NCBI GenBank assembly: GCA_019973155.2
Contig: BPQB01000051.1
Location: forward strand, 171,258-235,257
Length of the DNA stretch: 64,000 bases
Reading direction: 5' to 3'
Source: Phanerochaete sordida
Taxonomy: Eukaryota; Basidiomycota; Agaricomycetes; Polyporales; Phanerochaetaceae
The notes beneath the pieces are model-generated. The model was not told the DNA's origin. It worked only from the letters and a program-made list of their open reading frames with translations, and did no database searches. Below, one piece after another: positions 1-13,400 of the stretch (the stretch's first letter is position 1; every line of letters starts with the position of its first letter). The position numbers and the translations under genes were made by a program.

Positions 1-1019
1 TTATGCTTTTGCACAGCATTCACATCGCAACGAGCGACAAGTCGCTCTGAAAATCATGGACGAGCCATAGAGAAATGTAGCCATAGAGAAATGTCCGCTT
101 TCCTCAGTTGTAACTCTAAGAAACCTCCGCCAAGTCAACGCCAAGTCTTCAAGGTAGTTTGTGAATTCGTTCAAGTCACAAACAAATTCGCAGAGGAGCG
201 ATGTCAATCTCAACCACTGCCTGGATGTATGCATACAAGGACATGGAGTATTTTTGTGCATACGATTTGCGCATACCTGTGGCAGCGTACTTCGACGTAG
301 TCGAGAGCAAGTTTCAAATATTGGCTCCTGTGCGATTCGAAAGTGCGCATCTTATTACATAAGCTGCTTCGCTGGAGCGCAGAGTACCGTGACCGAACCC
401 GTGTGCGTCTTCGACTCAAGCCGGAACGTTGAACACCCAACGTTCACGACAAACCCTGGAAGTGAGTACAATCGTGTATAACGCTTTATGGCGAACCTGA
501 CGCCCTGATAATAGCTCAGATGCGGCGAATCCCATCGCAGTGTCCGGTCAAACCTTGGGTATATTATGTCCGGTATCGAACCTTCATTCCTATACAACTC
601 CTGGCCTGAGCCGTTCGAGCTGTTCTGTCTTTGAGCTATCGAGACGTCCTCGTATGGGCACCACATCTACCAGAGACTTGTGCAGTGCGTGGGTACAACA
701 TGTCAGTCCGTGGACGAAACCAGAGCCCACGTATTTTCCTCGCTACGATATCGCAATTCCCTGCCGTCCCTTACAGTATAGGCAAGAATTACCTTTGGTA
801 GCGCTAACTTTATCACCACATGCCGCAGACGATGTGGGGAATACTTCGCCGAAGCATTGTGCTCAGAGACATGCAGAATGCTTGCTCCCTAAGCTTTCGC
901 AATTCACCGAACGTGACACCAGAGGCTTCCCTTCCAGCGCTCTCTGCACCCCCACGGAGAGCAGGTATCTTCGCCTCAGTATTCTCTTGACCTCTGCCAT
1001 CTTCTGAGCCAGACGTGCC
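1..1019. other. No supported gene (left edge)
   Basis: I see only short overlapping open frames on both strands, with no recognisable domain and no splice pattern joining them. The stretch ends at the start codon of the first DUF6535 gene and presumably includes its promoter, but I could not pick out a convincing TATA box. Confidence 0.5.
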
Positions 1020-4000
1020 ATGCCTCGGTCCCCTGTACTCGAACGCCGCGCAGAAACAAAGCAAACTGCTCCAGATGCCGGCACGGCGCTGCCAAATGAT
1101 GCCCATAACGCGGTGGGTCCTCCATTATGACTTGTATGTGACGACGACTGACTGGACGGTTCGTGCCAGGACCCTACGGGTCTGTCTGGTTGGGACGGAG
1201 TCGAGGAGCATATTGCGGAGAACGATCATGGAAAGATGAAAGGTTATTCGGAGGATATTGATACCCTCCTGGTCTTTGTGAGTCGTCGATTTATCCTCAC
1301 AAGATTGCTGTACTTAACCCATGCTCGCGATGAACAAGGCTGGTCTATTCTCCGCTATCCTTACGGCCTTCGTCGTGCAGACATATCCGCTGCTTCAGCC
1401 GTCGAGCACTGACATTGCAAATCAATTTCTCGCTGCGAATAACAAGATGCTCTACTTAGGCTTTTCCGCCATCGCGTCTCAGTCACCGTTCGCACCTCCT
1501 CCGATGCTTTCCCTCGAAGAGCTGCCTCCCTTCCAGCCATCCACCCCAGCGCGATGGATCAACTGCCTGTTCTTTATCAGCCTCGTTCTCAGCCTCGCTG
1601 CGGCACTCTTCGGCATCCTCGTCAAGCAGTGGGTTCGCGAGTACATGCTGTGGACCTGGCCGCTGGGGACTCCGCGCGAGAATGTCCTAGTCCGACAATA
1701 CCGCTTCGAATCATGGGAGGCATGGAACGTGGCTACGGTCATCTCGACTGTTCCTGCTCTGCTTGAGATAGCGATGATTTTATTCCTCTCTGGCGTCATC
1801 GTCCTCCTCTGGACCCTCGACGATGTTGTCGCGATCTGCGTGACTGCTATCACCAGCGTGTTTCTCCTCGTTGTAGCGATCTTCACTACCCTTCCTATAT
1901 TCTTCCGTCGCTGCCCATACAAATCCCCAACAGCGTGGGCATGCGTGCTTACATGTCAGATTCTGCATCAGTCCGCCATATATTGCCTACGATGGTGCCA
2001 GTTGTCTGCTACCCTCCTCCGCGAGCGATGTCGCAAGCTTATTGAAACCCGTACGTCATCCTGGGTTCGAGCACATTCAAATCATTCTGATTGCGCGTAG
2101 TCGTCCACGCCCCAACAAGCCCTCCCGCGGACACGGTGATCGACACCGTACTGGGGACCGTCTCCATTGCCCTCGCCTTGACTCCGCTCATTGTCCAGGA
2201 TATCAGACGACCTAAATGGACTCGGCTTCCGCTCGGGTGGAGAGACGTTGATCTTGCGAGCTGCCGGAGCTCATCAATACGACTGGGCGCGTGGAAGCCG
2301 AAACCGGACGACCTGCTCAAGGTCACAAAGAACATTCTTCCCGCGGTGCCGGAAAATCAGCCTGAAGACTCACACACTGCTGCGACCCGCGACGATCCGG
2401 TCAAGGTGCTCATCGCCGAGGTCAAGGAAAGCTGCCTGCTTTTGCGGGCTCTATCCTGGGTCTCCAAGTCTTCGCAAAACTCCCATGTCGTCACTTACAT
2501 CGCAGAATGTAGTCAGGCCGAGCACAGTCATCATGGGAACAGCCTGAGGTGCCTGGTTGATCTGGTCCTTTCTACAGCACCCGTCCACCCCATACGGACC
2601 GCGTCTGGCCATGACGAGTGGCGAATATTCGTCCTGCAATTTGTCTTAACAAGGCGGCATCTCCCAACCGGTTGCCAACCCGGGCTGCTGCTCACAGTAT
2701 ACTCGCACGTCTTGCATCGCTACAGAATAGGAGTCTCGGCTACGGGAGACCATCTAAGTGAGGCAGTGCCTTATCCCCAAAAAAGCCGTCTAACAGCAGT
2801 GTTCATAGTCATCCAACAAGGCTACACTCGGGTTGCCGATCTAGAGTCTATACTTGCGAAGTATTTCATTCCCGGCCACCATGGCAGCGATGAAGACTGG
2901 CTCGGGATATTTCTATTGACTGCAACGCTGTGGTTGGAAGCACGCTCTATGGCGAGGACCCCTCGAGAAATTACTGCGAACGTATTGAACAAGATGGCCG
3001 ACGCGGCGCACGTTTTGTACGGCGCTGCACTCCCGCAGTCACCAAATCTCACGTCCCCCCGGGTCGTCAACGGTCACAGGACAGTACTACCATTTCCGCG
3101 ACCTCCTCCGAGCCTCGTGTATAGCGCTCACAGCTCCGAATCGCTGATGACAGCTTCACCCGACACATTGCTGCGCGCCTCAGGCTCCCCCGAGCCCCGT
3201 CCCACCTCACTGCGTGTTCCAAGTGCCAACGAGCCCGGCTCGGCATCGCAGGACGTTCTTGGCATTTATGAGCTTCATCAACAGGCGACTACCCCATTGC
3301 CTGCGTCACTGCCAGCACCGAGCCCACATGTGGCAGATCTGCAGTCCACGGCCCCCTTACAGACATCATTCGCGCTGAGGCCCCATGAGCAGCTTGATGT
3401 CGGACAGCCGCCATCCTCCGAGCCGCAGCCCATCCCCTCCAAAACAGCGAGGCCTGCAGCCACCCGGGGTGACAGTCATACAAGCACTCGACGTGATCAT
3501 CTCGACTGGCTTTGGGCACTGACTGAAGAGCGCGAAACGCTGACGACTCTCTACGGTGCCGAATACCGACGGCTCCTCCATGCCCTGGAAAGAGCTTATG
3601 AGCAGTACGCGCTTCGTGGCGACCAGACGAGCATTCGGAACACCCTACACAGGCAGCTCGAGACATCCCACTCCCAATCGGTTTGCGAAGTCGAGACCTG
3701 TCCCTGGAATGGGCATCATTGCACGAACAAGCCATCCTACACGTGCGACCTACTCTCTCAGGTCTCAGAATCCCCCGCTCTTCGCCGCTGGAAGAGGGCT
3801 ATCCGCGTCATCTGCGCCGTCAGAAGAGTTTGGTGTACAAGCCGCCCCTTCCGTATTCGCCAACATCGCATGCTGGCAAGCACATTCTGGGTGGCTATCT
3901 TCATCGCTCGGGTGCGCGCTCATAGACGTGCCACAATTGATCTGAATATACCTCCTGCCGAACGTCGTACATCCTTCCTTACTCTCATTCCTATTATTCG

Positions 4001-4187
4001 CGTTAGGAGCGACTCGGACCCGGAGTCCGCCAGCCCACAAAGCCCTAGTCGCAATAGGTCGAAGTCATTCGTACAGACGGTACAGGATCGTATAGTCCCG
4101 AGTCGTAGAAGAGAGGCAGCCAGGGCGGGATTGCAGGTCATAGATCCACGGGATGGGACCCAAGGTCGCGCTACCACGTTCTCCTGA
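1020..4187 (+). CDS. DUF6535-domain membrane protein, copy A (intact)
   Basis: Model: exons 1020-1112, 1170-1277, 1339-2050 and 2101-4187, giving 999 residues; all phases close. Exon 2 starts the domain with WDGVEEHI and ends DTLLVF, followed by AGLFSAILTAF at the head of exon 3, which is the typical DUF6535 opening of agaricomycetes. Four hydrophobic stretches follow in exon 3 (AGLFSAILTAFVVQ, LFFISLVLSLAAALFGIL, ISTVPALLEIAMILFLSGVI and AICVTAITSVFLLVVAIF), so the N-terminal third is probably membrane embedded. The long C-terminal part is polar, with a proline/serine-rich linker around residues 600-750 and then a conserved block (ERETLTTLYGAEYRRLLHAL) shared with copy B. The start was chosen because the 31-codon first exon opens with ATG and splices in phase. 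Function is unknown for the family. Copy B lies 16-20 kb away in the same orientation. Confidence 0.82.
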
Positions 4188-4933
4188 CTTTGCTAAGTGT
4201 CCGAAGCAGCATCATCGCCGAAATGATTACTATAATTCCTTTATCGGGTTATGGGCTTAGATACCACAAATTGGCTAGCAGGCTGAACGACAGTGCTCAC
4301 TGTCCCGCATGGGACAAGCATCGGAGGACGCCGTCCGAGTCACGTCGGGCACTCAGATACTTACTTAGCCTGCCACCACCAAATATTATATTACACGTAG
4401 CGCTGATTCGACAACGCAGTATAGCGGTCATAATTTACTTGCCATTTGCGACATAATTGCGCAAGCGAAGAACTTGAAAAGTGCGTGGAGTGACGGGTGG
4501 TCGATCGGAGCCCTGAACTTCAATGCGTCCTCAGTTAGAGACGCATCGACTCGGTTGCTGTTTAGATTTCCCTATCGGACTTCAAGTTCAAGGTCGAGCA
4601 AGTCTCTGAAGTCCAGCCCTGCAAGCCACACGTACACCGCAATGTGATCTTTTTTAACTTGGGCATGCGAATCTGGGCTCGAAAGCGGTGAGACGGTGAA
4701 CGGTATCAGGGGTCGGTGCGGACCCTGAAACCAGGATGTGTCACGCGCTGAGCCCCAGACCACTCTACAACTAGCATCCACCTACAACACGACCGTGCTT
4801 GAAATAACTGGTTTCAAACTTGGCTCCTCGAGACCTTCTTTCCTTGCAGCGAGGTACTTCTGCAAGCTGGTCAAAGTCAAATCTCTGGCTGTAATTTGAC
4901 ACAAATTTACAGACGACAGCAGCGTGGCACAAA
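4188..4933. other. Intergenic, no gene seen
   Basis: A 746-base gap between the DUF6535 gene and the first F-box gene. It is AT-richer than its neighbours and contains only short frames without recognisable content. It should hold the terminator of the left gene and the promoter of the right one. Confidence 0.5.
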
Positions 4934-6508
4934 ATGCACCGGTGTCTCTGCGTCGATGAAGTACTCCAGCTGGTCGCTGGAAGCCTGCTCAATCCCCTCG
5001 ACACACAAACGCTTTTACACATGGCATTGACGTGTCGCGCATTCTTCGAGCCAGCCATGGACACGCTGTGGCAGAAGCCGCGGGACGTGAAGTATCTCGT
5101 CAACCTCTTACCGCGGAGCTGCTTCATGTGGGTGGGGATGAACGGCGAATACGTGGAGCTGGTGCGCATGAATGCGCCCTCATCATAGCCGCGAGCTCTC
5201 TGACCCCCCGCACAGCTGTTGAAGTCTCGGCCGTCCGAAGCAGATTGGGCACGCTTCAGCACATACGCTCGGCGCGTGCGGACGCTGGACGTGCACTGCT
5301 ACGCTAAAGGCGGAGATCTGCCTATACATTGGTGCTCGATACTGCGCAGCTTCCCCGGGAACCAGCCACTCCCCCGTCTCCGCTCCATGCACTGGGAATG
5401 GTCTCCGGATTACGGTTGCTTGCACAGCGCCCTTCTCGTCAGGCCTCCGCTTCAAAGACTTCACTTCGGCGCCATGGACGTGCGCGGCCTCAAACAGATC
5501 ATCGAGGTTCTTCCCAGCTGCGCATCAACGCTGGAACACCTAAGAATTGGCAAGCGCTTTCGGAGCGCGAGCGAGCCTGAACTCGCAGAACGCCTGTGGC
5601 AGACGCTTACGAAGCTGCAGCGACTGGTGGGCCTTGACGTCTCCCTCTACGTTCCACAGGCCTTTTGCCACCTGGCGTCGCTCTCGAACATCACGTCGCT
5701 GCACCTCCTGCTTGACAGCGCGGATACCGAGGACACCATAGCACCGTTCCCCGCCCTCAAGTCACTCGAGCTTTCGGTAAACACACATATGGACGCTCCC
5801 GCCAAGCTGTTGCGGAGAATGGTGCTTCCTACCCTCGAACATCTCAACATCATTGATGACTTCCTACCTCGTGCTGCGATCCCCATGCCTCGCGCCAACG
5901 CGGCCCACGTCCGCCTTACCCTCCAAGAGGTCGCCAAAGTAACTTCCTTACGCTCCTTCATGTTCAAGTGCCACGGACACACCAGTACGGCACCTACAGA
6001 AGCCCTGGACGCGTCGGCGCTCTCGCCGCTGCACGACCTGCGTGAGCTGGAAACGCTGGACGTCGGTGCACTCGCAGTCAGCATGGTCGCGGCCGACGTC
6101 GAGCCCATGGCGCGCGCGTGGCCGCGGATGCAGAATCTGCAGCTGTACCAGCGGCATGCAATTTTTGGGACGGATCTGCCGTGCGTTTTGGAGGTGGCCG
6201 ACATACTCCCCTTCGCAGACCTCTGCCCACACCTCCGCGAACTCGGTCTGCTGGTGCATATCGGGCCTCCAGCAGCGCCGCTGGACGATGACTCAGAGCT
6301 GCCGGCGCACGCCGCGCTGAAGACGTTGCGCGCTGCCATCTCCCTGCCGCCTTTCACTCCGGCACTTCGTATTCTCGCGAGGACGTTCCCCGCGGCAGAA
6401 TTGAAGGGCTATGGCTACGCCCCAGACCGTGACGAGGCTGTAAACGAGGCAAAGAAGGCACTCGTTCACGAACTGTACGGGACACAGTTCGAGAACACGG
6501 ACGGCTAA
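4934..6508 (+). CDS. F-box / leucine-rich-repeat-like protein 1
   Basis: Exons 4934-5161 and 5216-6508 (54-base intron, phase 0), 506 residues. The N-terminus is an F-box-like helix set: MHRCLCVDEVLQLVAGSL, then LLHMALTCRAFFEPAMDTLW, the pattern common in polypore F-box proteins that would bind Skp1 in an SCF ubiquitin ligase. After the intron come irregular leucine-rich repeats (for example RTLDVHCY, LQRLHFGAMDVRGLKQ, LTKLQRLVGLDVSLY and HLASLSNITSLHLLL), ending with ARTFPAAELKGYGYAP. The intron position and the 76-codon first exon match the copy at 18765, which supports the model. The substrate is unknown. A broken and rearranged copy of its middle and C-terminal parts lies immediately downstream. 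Confidence 0.8.
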
Positions 6509-6741
6509 GATCTATCTTAGCATGGACGCACGCTGCTCGGCCAAGGATCAAACTCTCGCCCTTCTCGATACCTTGTTTCAGAACCGACCTTGGTTCATGT
6601 CTGTCTGCGTTTTGCCTACTCTCGCGACACTCCATTCGAATGATCCCTATCTTGTCAGAAATACATCGTCGTTATTGGACACTTTGTGCAACTTGAATGA
6701 GCTGATAACAGATAATTCCGCGCTGCGTACTATGAAGTTTG

Positions 6742-7350
6742 ACCATGGACGTGTCAGCCGCCTCTCCATACGCCCCACAAGCCTTCTGCCACCTTGTCTC
6801 GCTCTCGAACGTGACGAATCTATGCCTCGTAATTGACGGTGTGGATGTAGAGGACACTGGACGGCTCAGAGCGGTCGGTGCACGCCGCGCTCAAGGAGCT
6901 GTGGGCCGCCACCTCCCTGCCGCTCCCCTCCCAGGCACTACATGTCCTCGCGAGGACGTTCCCGGCGGCAGAGGTCAAAAGCTACGGCGATGCCCCAGCT
7001 CGTGACGAGGCCATGAACGAGGTGAAGAAGATACTTGTTCGTGAATTGTACGGGACTCAGCATGAGGACACGGACGGCCAGGTGGGCGCCTCCCCCGCTG
7101 GCACTGCGCAAGCTGGAGGCTTCGGGGCTTGGCCCCCTCGCCTTTCGCCTGAGGGATCCTGACGTCGAGCCCATTGCACGGGCGTGGCCGCGGATGAGGA
7201 CCCCGCGGCTGTACGAGGCACATGCGATGCTTGGGACTCGCCCATCACCTGTGCAACGAGTCGACGAGGTCCTCCCCTCCGCGCTATCCTGCCCCGCCCT
7301 GCACACACGCCGTCTGCCCTTCCAGCTTAGGCTCGTGCGGCGGGACGGAT
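6742..7350 (+). pseudogene. Scrambled F-box/LRR relic
   Basis: Three blocks resemble the gene at 4934-6508 but are in the wrong order and in different frames. Bases 6742-6862 correspond to its middle (PQAFCHLVSLSNVTNLCLVI). Bases 6882-7081 match its C-terminus (LARTFPAAEVKSYGDAPARD, then ELYGTQHEDTDG). Bases 7093-7350 match a segment that should come before that C-terminus (DVEPIARAWPRMRTPRLYEA). No F-box exon is present. The stretch cannot make a normal protein and is best read as the remains of tandem duplication followed by deletion. Confidence 0.7.
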
Positions 7351-7969
7351 ATCGAGGCAAACATCTGCCGGTTCGGTGACGGAGCTCTCCCGATGCTTGC
7401 CGTAGGCCTCGCCGACTCTAGCCAAGCTCGATGGGCAGGAACGCATAGACTAGGATTGATCTCTTTATTCAATGAATATTTCGCGAGAAAATCCGAAGGT
7501 CGCCGCGAGAGCATGCGCTTTGCTGGAGTCTGCAGGCTGCAGCGCGCCGTCCGGCGCAACGGTCACGTGCGCGTCGCGCGGCGGGGCTTCCAAACTCGGC
7601 GACGACTTGGACGACTTGCCATGTTCGGCCACTGGTCTCCTCTCCGACACGTCTTCCTGCCATGGCCTGCTCCTCAAAACCCTGTTTTCTCCGCCTCTTA
7701 TACCTGGACATCGAGTCGACGCCCCCCGCGCTCTTCCCCTCCCCCCTGAATCGCTTCCGCTCGACGACTTACATCCCCCTCGCTCGGCTCCGCGATACCA
7801 CCTGCGCTACCCAAGACCTTGTTGCCGGACAGAGCATTGCTAGCGGTGGAAGAGATTAGGGACGAAAGACGGGCGTATAGTGTTGAGGCGACAGAACAGG
7901 TGCGTAGGTCTGCAGCGGTCTGCTGTCTTCTTGCTCACTGTTTGGACGCTCCATGCAGAAGAAGACAAG
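7351..7969. other. No supported gene
   Basis: Only short overlapping frames. The part nearest 7970 should contain the promoter of the next F-box gene. I could not extend the relic on its left through this region. Confidence 0.45.
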
Positions 7970-9548
7970 ATGCACCACGCCCTTCTGATAAACGAAGTCG
8001 TTGAACACATTGCAGAAGGTGTTGGCACCGAGGACGATCAAACGCTGTTGGAGATGTCCTTGGTCTGCCGCGCCTTCTTCGACCCCGCCATGAACGTTCG
8101 GTGGAGGGTCCTAAGCGACATAGACCATCTCATTCGCGTACTTCCGGTGGAAATTCTGGATGGCATTGAGGTGGACGAGGAGGCTCACGCAGTATGTCCT
8201 TCCCTATCCCAGCGGCTTTTGCTGACCCACTTACCCGTAGGTCTTCACGCGGCCACCCTCTGAACTCGAATGGCAGCGCTTTGCTCAGTACGCGAGACGC
8301 GTGCGAGCCCTGGACTGTTGGCAGCTGTCTTTCTCCATCATGAGCTCTTACGTGGATATTATCATAGACCACTTCCCGTACGGCCAGCTCTTCCCCAACC
8401 TCCACACTCTGCGGTCGAACTCGCTCCTCCCCTCCTCACGGCTTCTGCAGTCGCCTTTGCGCCACCTCAAACTCAAGAAGATACACTCCCACCGCATGGA
8501 AGACATCATGGATGCTCTTCCTGCCTGCGCCTCGACACTCGAGACCATCTTCATGGACACAATGACTTGCGGAGCGTACTGTCAGTCGGAGGATTTGTCC
8601 CAGAAATTCTCCGAGGCCCTTGGGAAGATGGAGAAGCTCACACAAGTCTTTGTCGCCCTACCGTTCCCGAGCGCGATCCAACATCTGTCGACCCTTTCGA
8701 CATTGCGCGAGTTGTCCCTACACAAATTCACCGCACTGGACACAGCTACGCTTCGCTTCCCGGCATTGACGTATCTCATGTTCTGGTTGGAAGCAGTCAA
8801 CATCCCTGCCCTCGCTCCGTTCCTGAAGAATCTAGAAGCACCAATCTTGCAGGAGCTGAGCGTATATCCGCAGGTCGACTTTGACAGCTTGAGGAATACG
8901 GCAAATCACAACCGACCTCTTGCGATGAACTTGCAGGCCATACTCCGGGAGATCTCACACTTAACCACGCTGCGTATCTTCACCTTCGACGCCCACTGTG
9001 GCGAGGACACCTCCCCGCTCTACAACACCCACATCCTCGACGGACACATGCTCGCGCCCCTGTTTTCCTTGCGGGACCTCGAAACGCTTCGGCTGAGCAC
9101 CTGGCCTGCCCGCCTCTCCCTGGCAGACACTGAGGCCATGGCGCGTGCCTGGCCGCGGATCGAGAGGCTGTGCATATCCGACGGCGCATCCGCCACACTC
9201 CCTGCAGCGCTCGACCTCCTCCCGGTCGACGCCGTCCTGCCCTTCGCCTGCCTCTGCCCCGCGCTGGTCTCGCTCCGCCTCCCGCTGCAGATCACGCATG
9301 CCCCACTGCATGCGCCGTCCCCGCCGACGCTCGCGGCGAAGCGTGTGGATCTCGGAGTCGTCGCCGTCCAGCCGGACGTCGCGGGCGATGTCGTGCGGCT
9401 CCTCGCACGGCTCTGCCGCTGCGTCCGTGTCATGGGGACGGGCGACGAGCAGGCCCAGAAGGCGCTCAAGCTGCGCATGGACGAGGTGCGGGACGCGGAG
9501 CAGGCGGCGGCGCGTGGTGGCGAGGGGGCAGGGCCCGGTGGCATCTGA
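7970..9548 (+). CDS. F-box / leucine-rich-repeat-like protein 2
   Basis: Exons 7970-8191 and 8241-9548, split by a 49-base intron with GTATGT donor and GTAG acceptor in phase 0, 509 residues. It opens MHHALLINEVVEHIAEGVG and continues TLLEMSLVCRAFFDPAM, an F-box-like start aligned with that of protein 1. The rest is built of leucine-rich segments (RVRALDCWQLSF, LRHLKLKKIHS, IQHLSTLSTLRELSLHKF and LRDLETLRLSTW). It ends with an arginine- and alanine-rich tail (DEVRDAEQAAARGG). The likely role is an SCF substrate receptor, by family analogy only. The start at 7970 is preferred over upstream in-frame codons because paralogues begin at the same MHHAL/MHRCL point. Confidence 0.8.
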
Positions 9549-10402
9549 GTGTTCGGTCGTTCCTGGGTCTCGTGTCGCGGAAGGTCGGGACGTGATGTCT
9601 GGCGGTAGGTCATAAGACACTGTTTCGATAGCGTATGGCTGCGTCCTTGGATCATAGGTATCCCTAATTGTATGGCTTTCACACCACTGGACGAACTGCT
9701 CGGGCGTACTTGGCTGTCTGGACGGTGTCTGACGCGTCTCAACGCGTTTGCTGCGTGGATGGCGCGTCGAGGCGGGCGCGTGCATGTTCGTGTCATGGAA
9801 GTTCGTCCCGCTATTCTCTCGCCATTCAATATTCAGGCTTCACGTCCTCACGGTCGTGATGTCAGCTCGCCAGCCTTGCGGTAGCAAGCGAAGCACGTCC
9901 GCGCGAAGGGTGTACAAAGGCCCGGATCGATCGCCCAGCTCAGCCTGCGCCGCATGCTCCACGCATACGGAATCCTAAGAGTCGTCGTACTGGAAGCGAC
10001 TTGGATGCGCCGTGTGGCTTCTCAAACGCAGGACTGGCTCCTTCGCGGCGCGGACTTGCGTTCGTCGGGTACGCCACGCCTGTCTTTGCGGAGGACATGG
10101 GCTGTCCGCCGTGCCTTTCATCGGTCTGCTTGAGCGTATGCGGCGCGATGTGAGACCAGGACGTGCCCGTGCCATTCTTCGTCCGCGCAGTGACCGCGGC
10201 GTGCAGATGGCATGAATTGTTAGCTAGTGGCGAGGACGGTTCATAGTATCGCTTCTGAGGTACGGCAAGTCCTGAATTATGCTATTAATGGTCGGCAGAC
10301 GATTACGAGACTAGGATAGATACATGATTGTAGTGTAGGGATGAATCAAGCCCAAAAATGCAAACAAGACTCCGAGATTCTGGGGAACCCCTAGATGGTT
10401 CT
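9549..10402. other. Convergent intergenic region, no gene seen
   Basis: Between the F-box gene (plus) and the 3' end of the WD40 gene (minus). Only short frames without recognisable content. As a tail-to-tail region it should hold both polyadenylation regions. Confidence 0.5.
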
Positions 10403-13400
10403 TCAGGAGTCGTGCTCGAAGACGTCTGGAGACGATGACCGTGGTATCAACACTGTCTGTGCGGCGCGATAGCTTAGGTCGTCGTCAAGTCGGCGCATGA
10501 CCTCGCGTTCCTTCTGAGTGATCGTCCAAAGGTGGACCTTTCCGTCGTTTGTGCCAGTCGCAAACATGAGCGGATCAGCAGAGGGACTGCAGGTGATGCA
10601 AGTCAGGCCTCCACCGCCCAGCGCATGAAGCCGAACGTGGCGTAGCAGGGCCCCAGACTCGCGATCCCAGATATGAACGTCGCCGGCTTCAAGGTGAACG
10701 GGTGGTCAGAAGATCAAAAGTGACAGGCAAGGGTCGTCCAGCGTACCTTTGTCTGTGCAGATGACGAGTTCGTCTTGCTTGCCTCCAAAATAGCTTGGTC
10801 CCGAAAAGTCGACTGGACGCTTTGGCATGTATGTGTGTCGAAGCTGTAAGCGAGCGATTTCGTCGGAGTATTCCAGCTGCCATAGTTGCGGCGGCGCCTT
10901 GGTAATCAATTTAAGTACAACACAGAAAGACGAAGATCGACTTGGCTCGCACCCTGTTCTCATAGCTGATCAGTGCCATGTCTCCAGACCGGGACATTCT
11001 GATGTGACGAATGTCGTGAACGACAGGAACACGGCTTAGTAGAGACAAGGATTCAGCTTTATCGGCAACGAATGACCTTTATGCAGGGCTCACTCTTCTA
11101 TCTCATGTGTTTCGAAGTTGTACACTGGAGAAACGTTAGCAAGGGGCGCAGATAATTATTTCCGAGTACACACCGATTATTTGACTTTCAGCGCGGCTCT
11201 TCTTGGGGCGTAGGCCGTTGGAAGAAGAGGTTAAAACTCCTACGCACATCATTCGCCGGCTATCTGTGGTGGCTGTCATATCGTGTATAATCATCGGTCC
11301 GAAGTAGTATTGGCCGAGAACCTGCAGAATAAATGAGTAAAGCTCCAAGAGTATCATAATATCGTACTTTTCCGACCAAGTCCTACAAAGGCTGTTAGCG
11401 ACCGCGCCTGGGAACGCAAATAAAATCACGATGGTACCAATTTAGTGATATACGCCCCCTCGGCTGCGAGAAAGGCGTCGCCGCCCGGAAGCCAGGCGAT
11501 AGCTTGTAGAGTGGTCGCCCGGTCAATCTTCCTCTTGCATGCACCGTCCTATGATAATGCAAGTAAGTCTCATCGACCACATGCGGTTCCGAAGCCAACA
11601 TACCTCAGTCCAGATCTGAACTTCACGGCCTGTCCTCGTGAGCACTTGTCGACCATCGGGAGACCAGATGATCTGCCGGACGAAGCCCGCCTCGTGTTTC
11701 AAAGTGCGATCTACCACAATGGGCTCGTCCGCAGTCATATCCTCGTCTATCGCAAAGATCACGGACGTCTGGTCCCAGCTAGACGTTGCCAGATATCGAC
11801 CGTCGGGAGAGAACTGAAGGTCGCGCACGAGGGACTGGTGGGGATTGAGGTCGAAGCATCGTTCCACCTGCTTGAGAAGCGGAACGCGCTGCTTGGTGGG
11901 TGAGCGTTGTACCATGGCGGAGGTCATGCGCTCGCTCCTGCTTGAGTCGGGGAACTGGAGCGGTGCTGCTTTGATATGGTCTGCAATGCTCAGAGCACTC
12001 TGCGTTTGTGCGATGATCGACGAGTGGGTTATCGTGCCTGCGCTTTCCCCGTCGGCTACGACCGTGTCTTCTGGGCCGTCAATCGTCACGAAGATGGGCT
12101 GGGAAAGGGGTGTGGAAGTAACGGTTGGACCGCTAAACAGATCATACGAACGCAGTGATATACACTCCGAGAGGGCCCCGGTAGAGGTAGGATGGGAGAC
12201 GGAATAGGATTTGAGATATTTGTTCCCGGAGTCGCCAGTGTCAGGGCTTTCTGGATCGGATGTGCTGCGTTGCGGACGGTCTTCCCGTTGAGGCTTTGTA
12301 CTCAGCACGGTTCGAATGACACGGGCAGCACCGCGACAGATGCGTTCTATCCAGAACGCGGCCGCACGGACCGAGACGCGGAATGAGCTGAGAACCAAGT
12401 CGGTTCCTAATAGGCGGCGTATTGATGTATCCGCTCTAGATAATGCGTCCATGAGCCATGTCCCGCTCGCGTGCATGATGGAGACCGTCCGCCTGGAAGC
12501 GAACCAGCACGCGACAGCCGCGATGCCGAAGCTACTACAGGCTGAGAGCGCAGTCGTGACGGTTGACGTGATAAGATGCTGTCCGGACGAGAATGCGAAC
12601 ACGACCAGCCCAACGGAGAAGCAGGCCACCGAGAGCACAAGGAAGACCAGCGGAGACTTCTTGATCCAGGCGAGGACCCACCATGGGATGCGGTGCCCTG
12701 GCCCGCGGTGCATCTCCTGCTTCCAGTCGACACCAAGTAGACTGTTGACCACGGCAGCTAGGCTGAAGACGAGCGAGGTAAACCAAAAGCCGTTGACGCT
12801 GTTCTGTAGGGGGCCGTCGGTCTGGGTGTATGAGAACTGCAGCGTCGTCGCCGTGACAGCGCTGAAGAACGTCGCTACGGTGAGCAGGTTGTCTGCAGCA
12901 TGCTTCTGGTGCGAGGCGATGCTTGGCACGCCTGCGGCACCGAAGGAACATCATGAGTCGTTAAAACCCTGTGATATATATTGGCACTCACCGATTTCGA
13001 CGAATATTTGCAGTGACGATACGACGTTGTCGATGTACTCCCCCATGCTTGATGCAAGGTCGTGCAAATATCTCTGGACTGCAGGGGTCTTGAATCTGCC
13101 TTCGTATGCCTGGAGACAGGATGCCCAGTACTGCAAAAAATGTCAGAATGTACCGGTCAGGTGTCCATGTCGGCGGTACATACCACCAAATCACCCTCAA
13201 ACGTGGCGAAGGACGCTTTCATCCCTTCGTCGGTATACTCCTGCGACTCTTCCATACAGTCCAGCAAAGCCGCGACCTCTCTCGCAAGCCCGTGAAGCTG
13301 GTCTGGTAAATCCTCCGCATCCAGACCGTCGAGCATGTCCGGGTCCGCGTTGTAGCGAGCTGCCGCCTTCGAACGCTTCCTGACGGTCAGGTTTATTACG

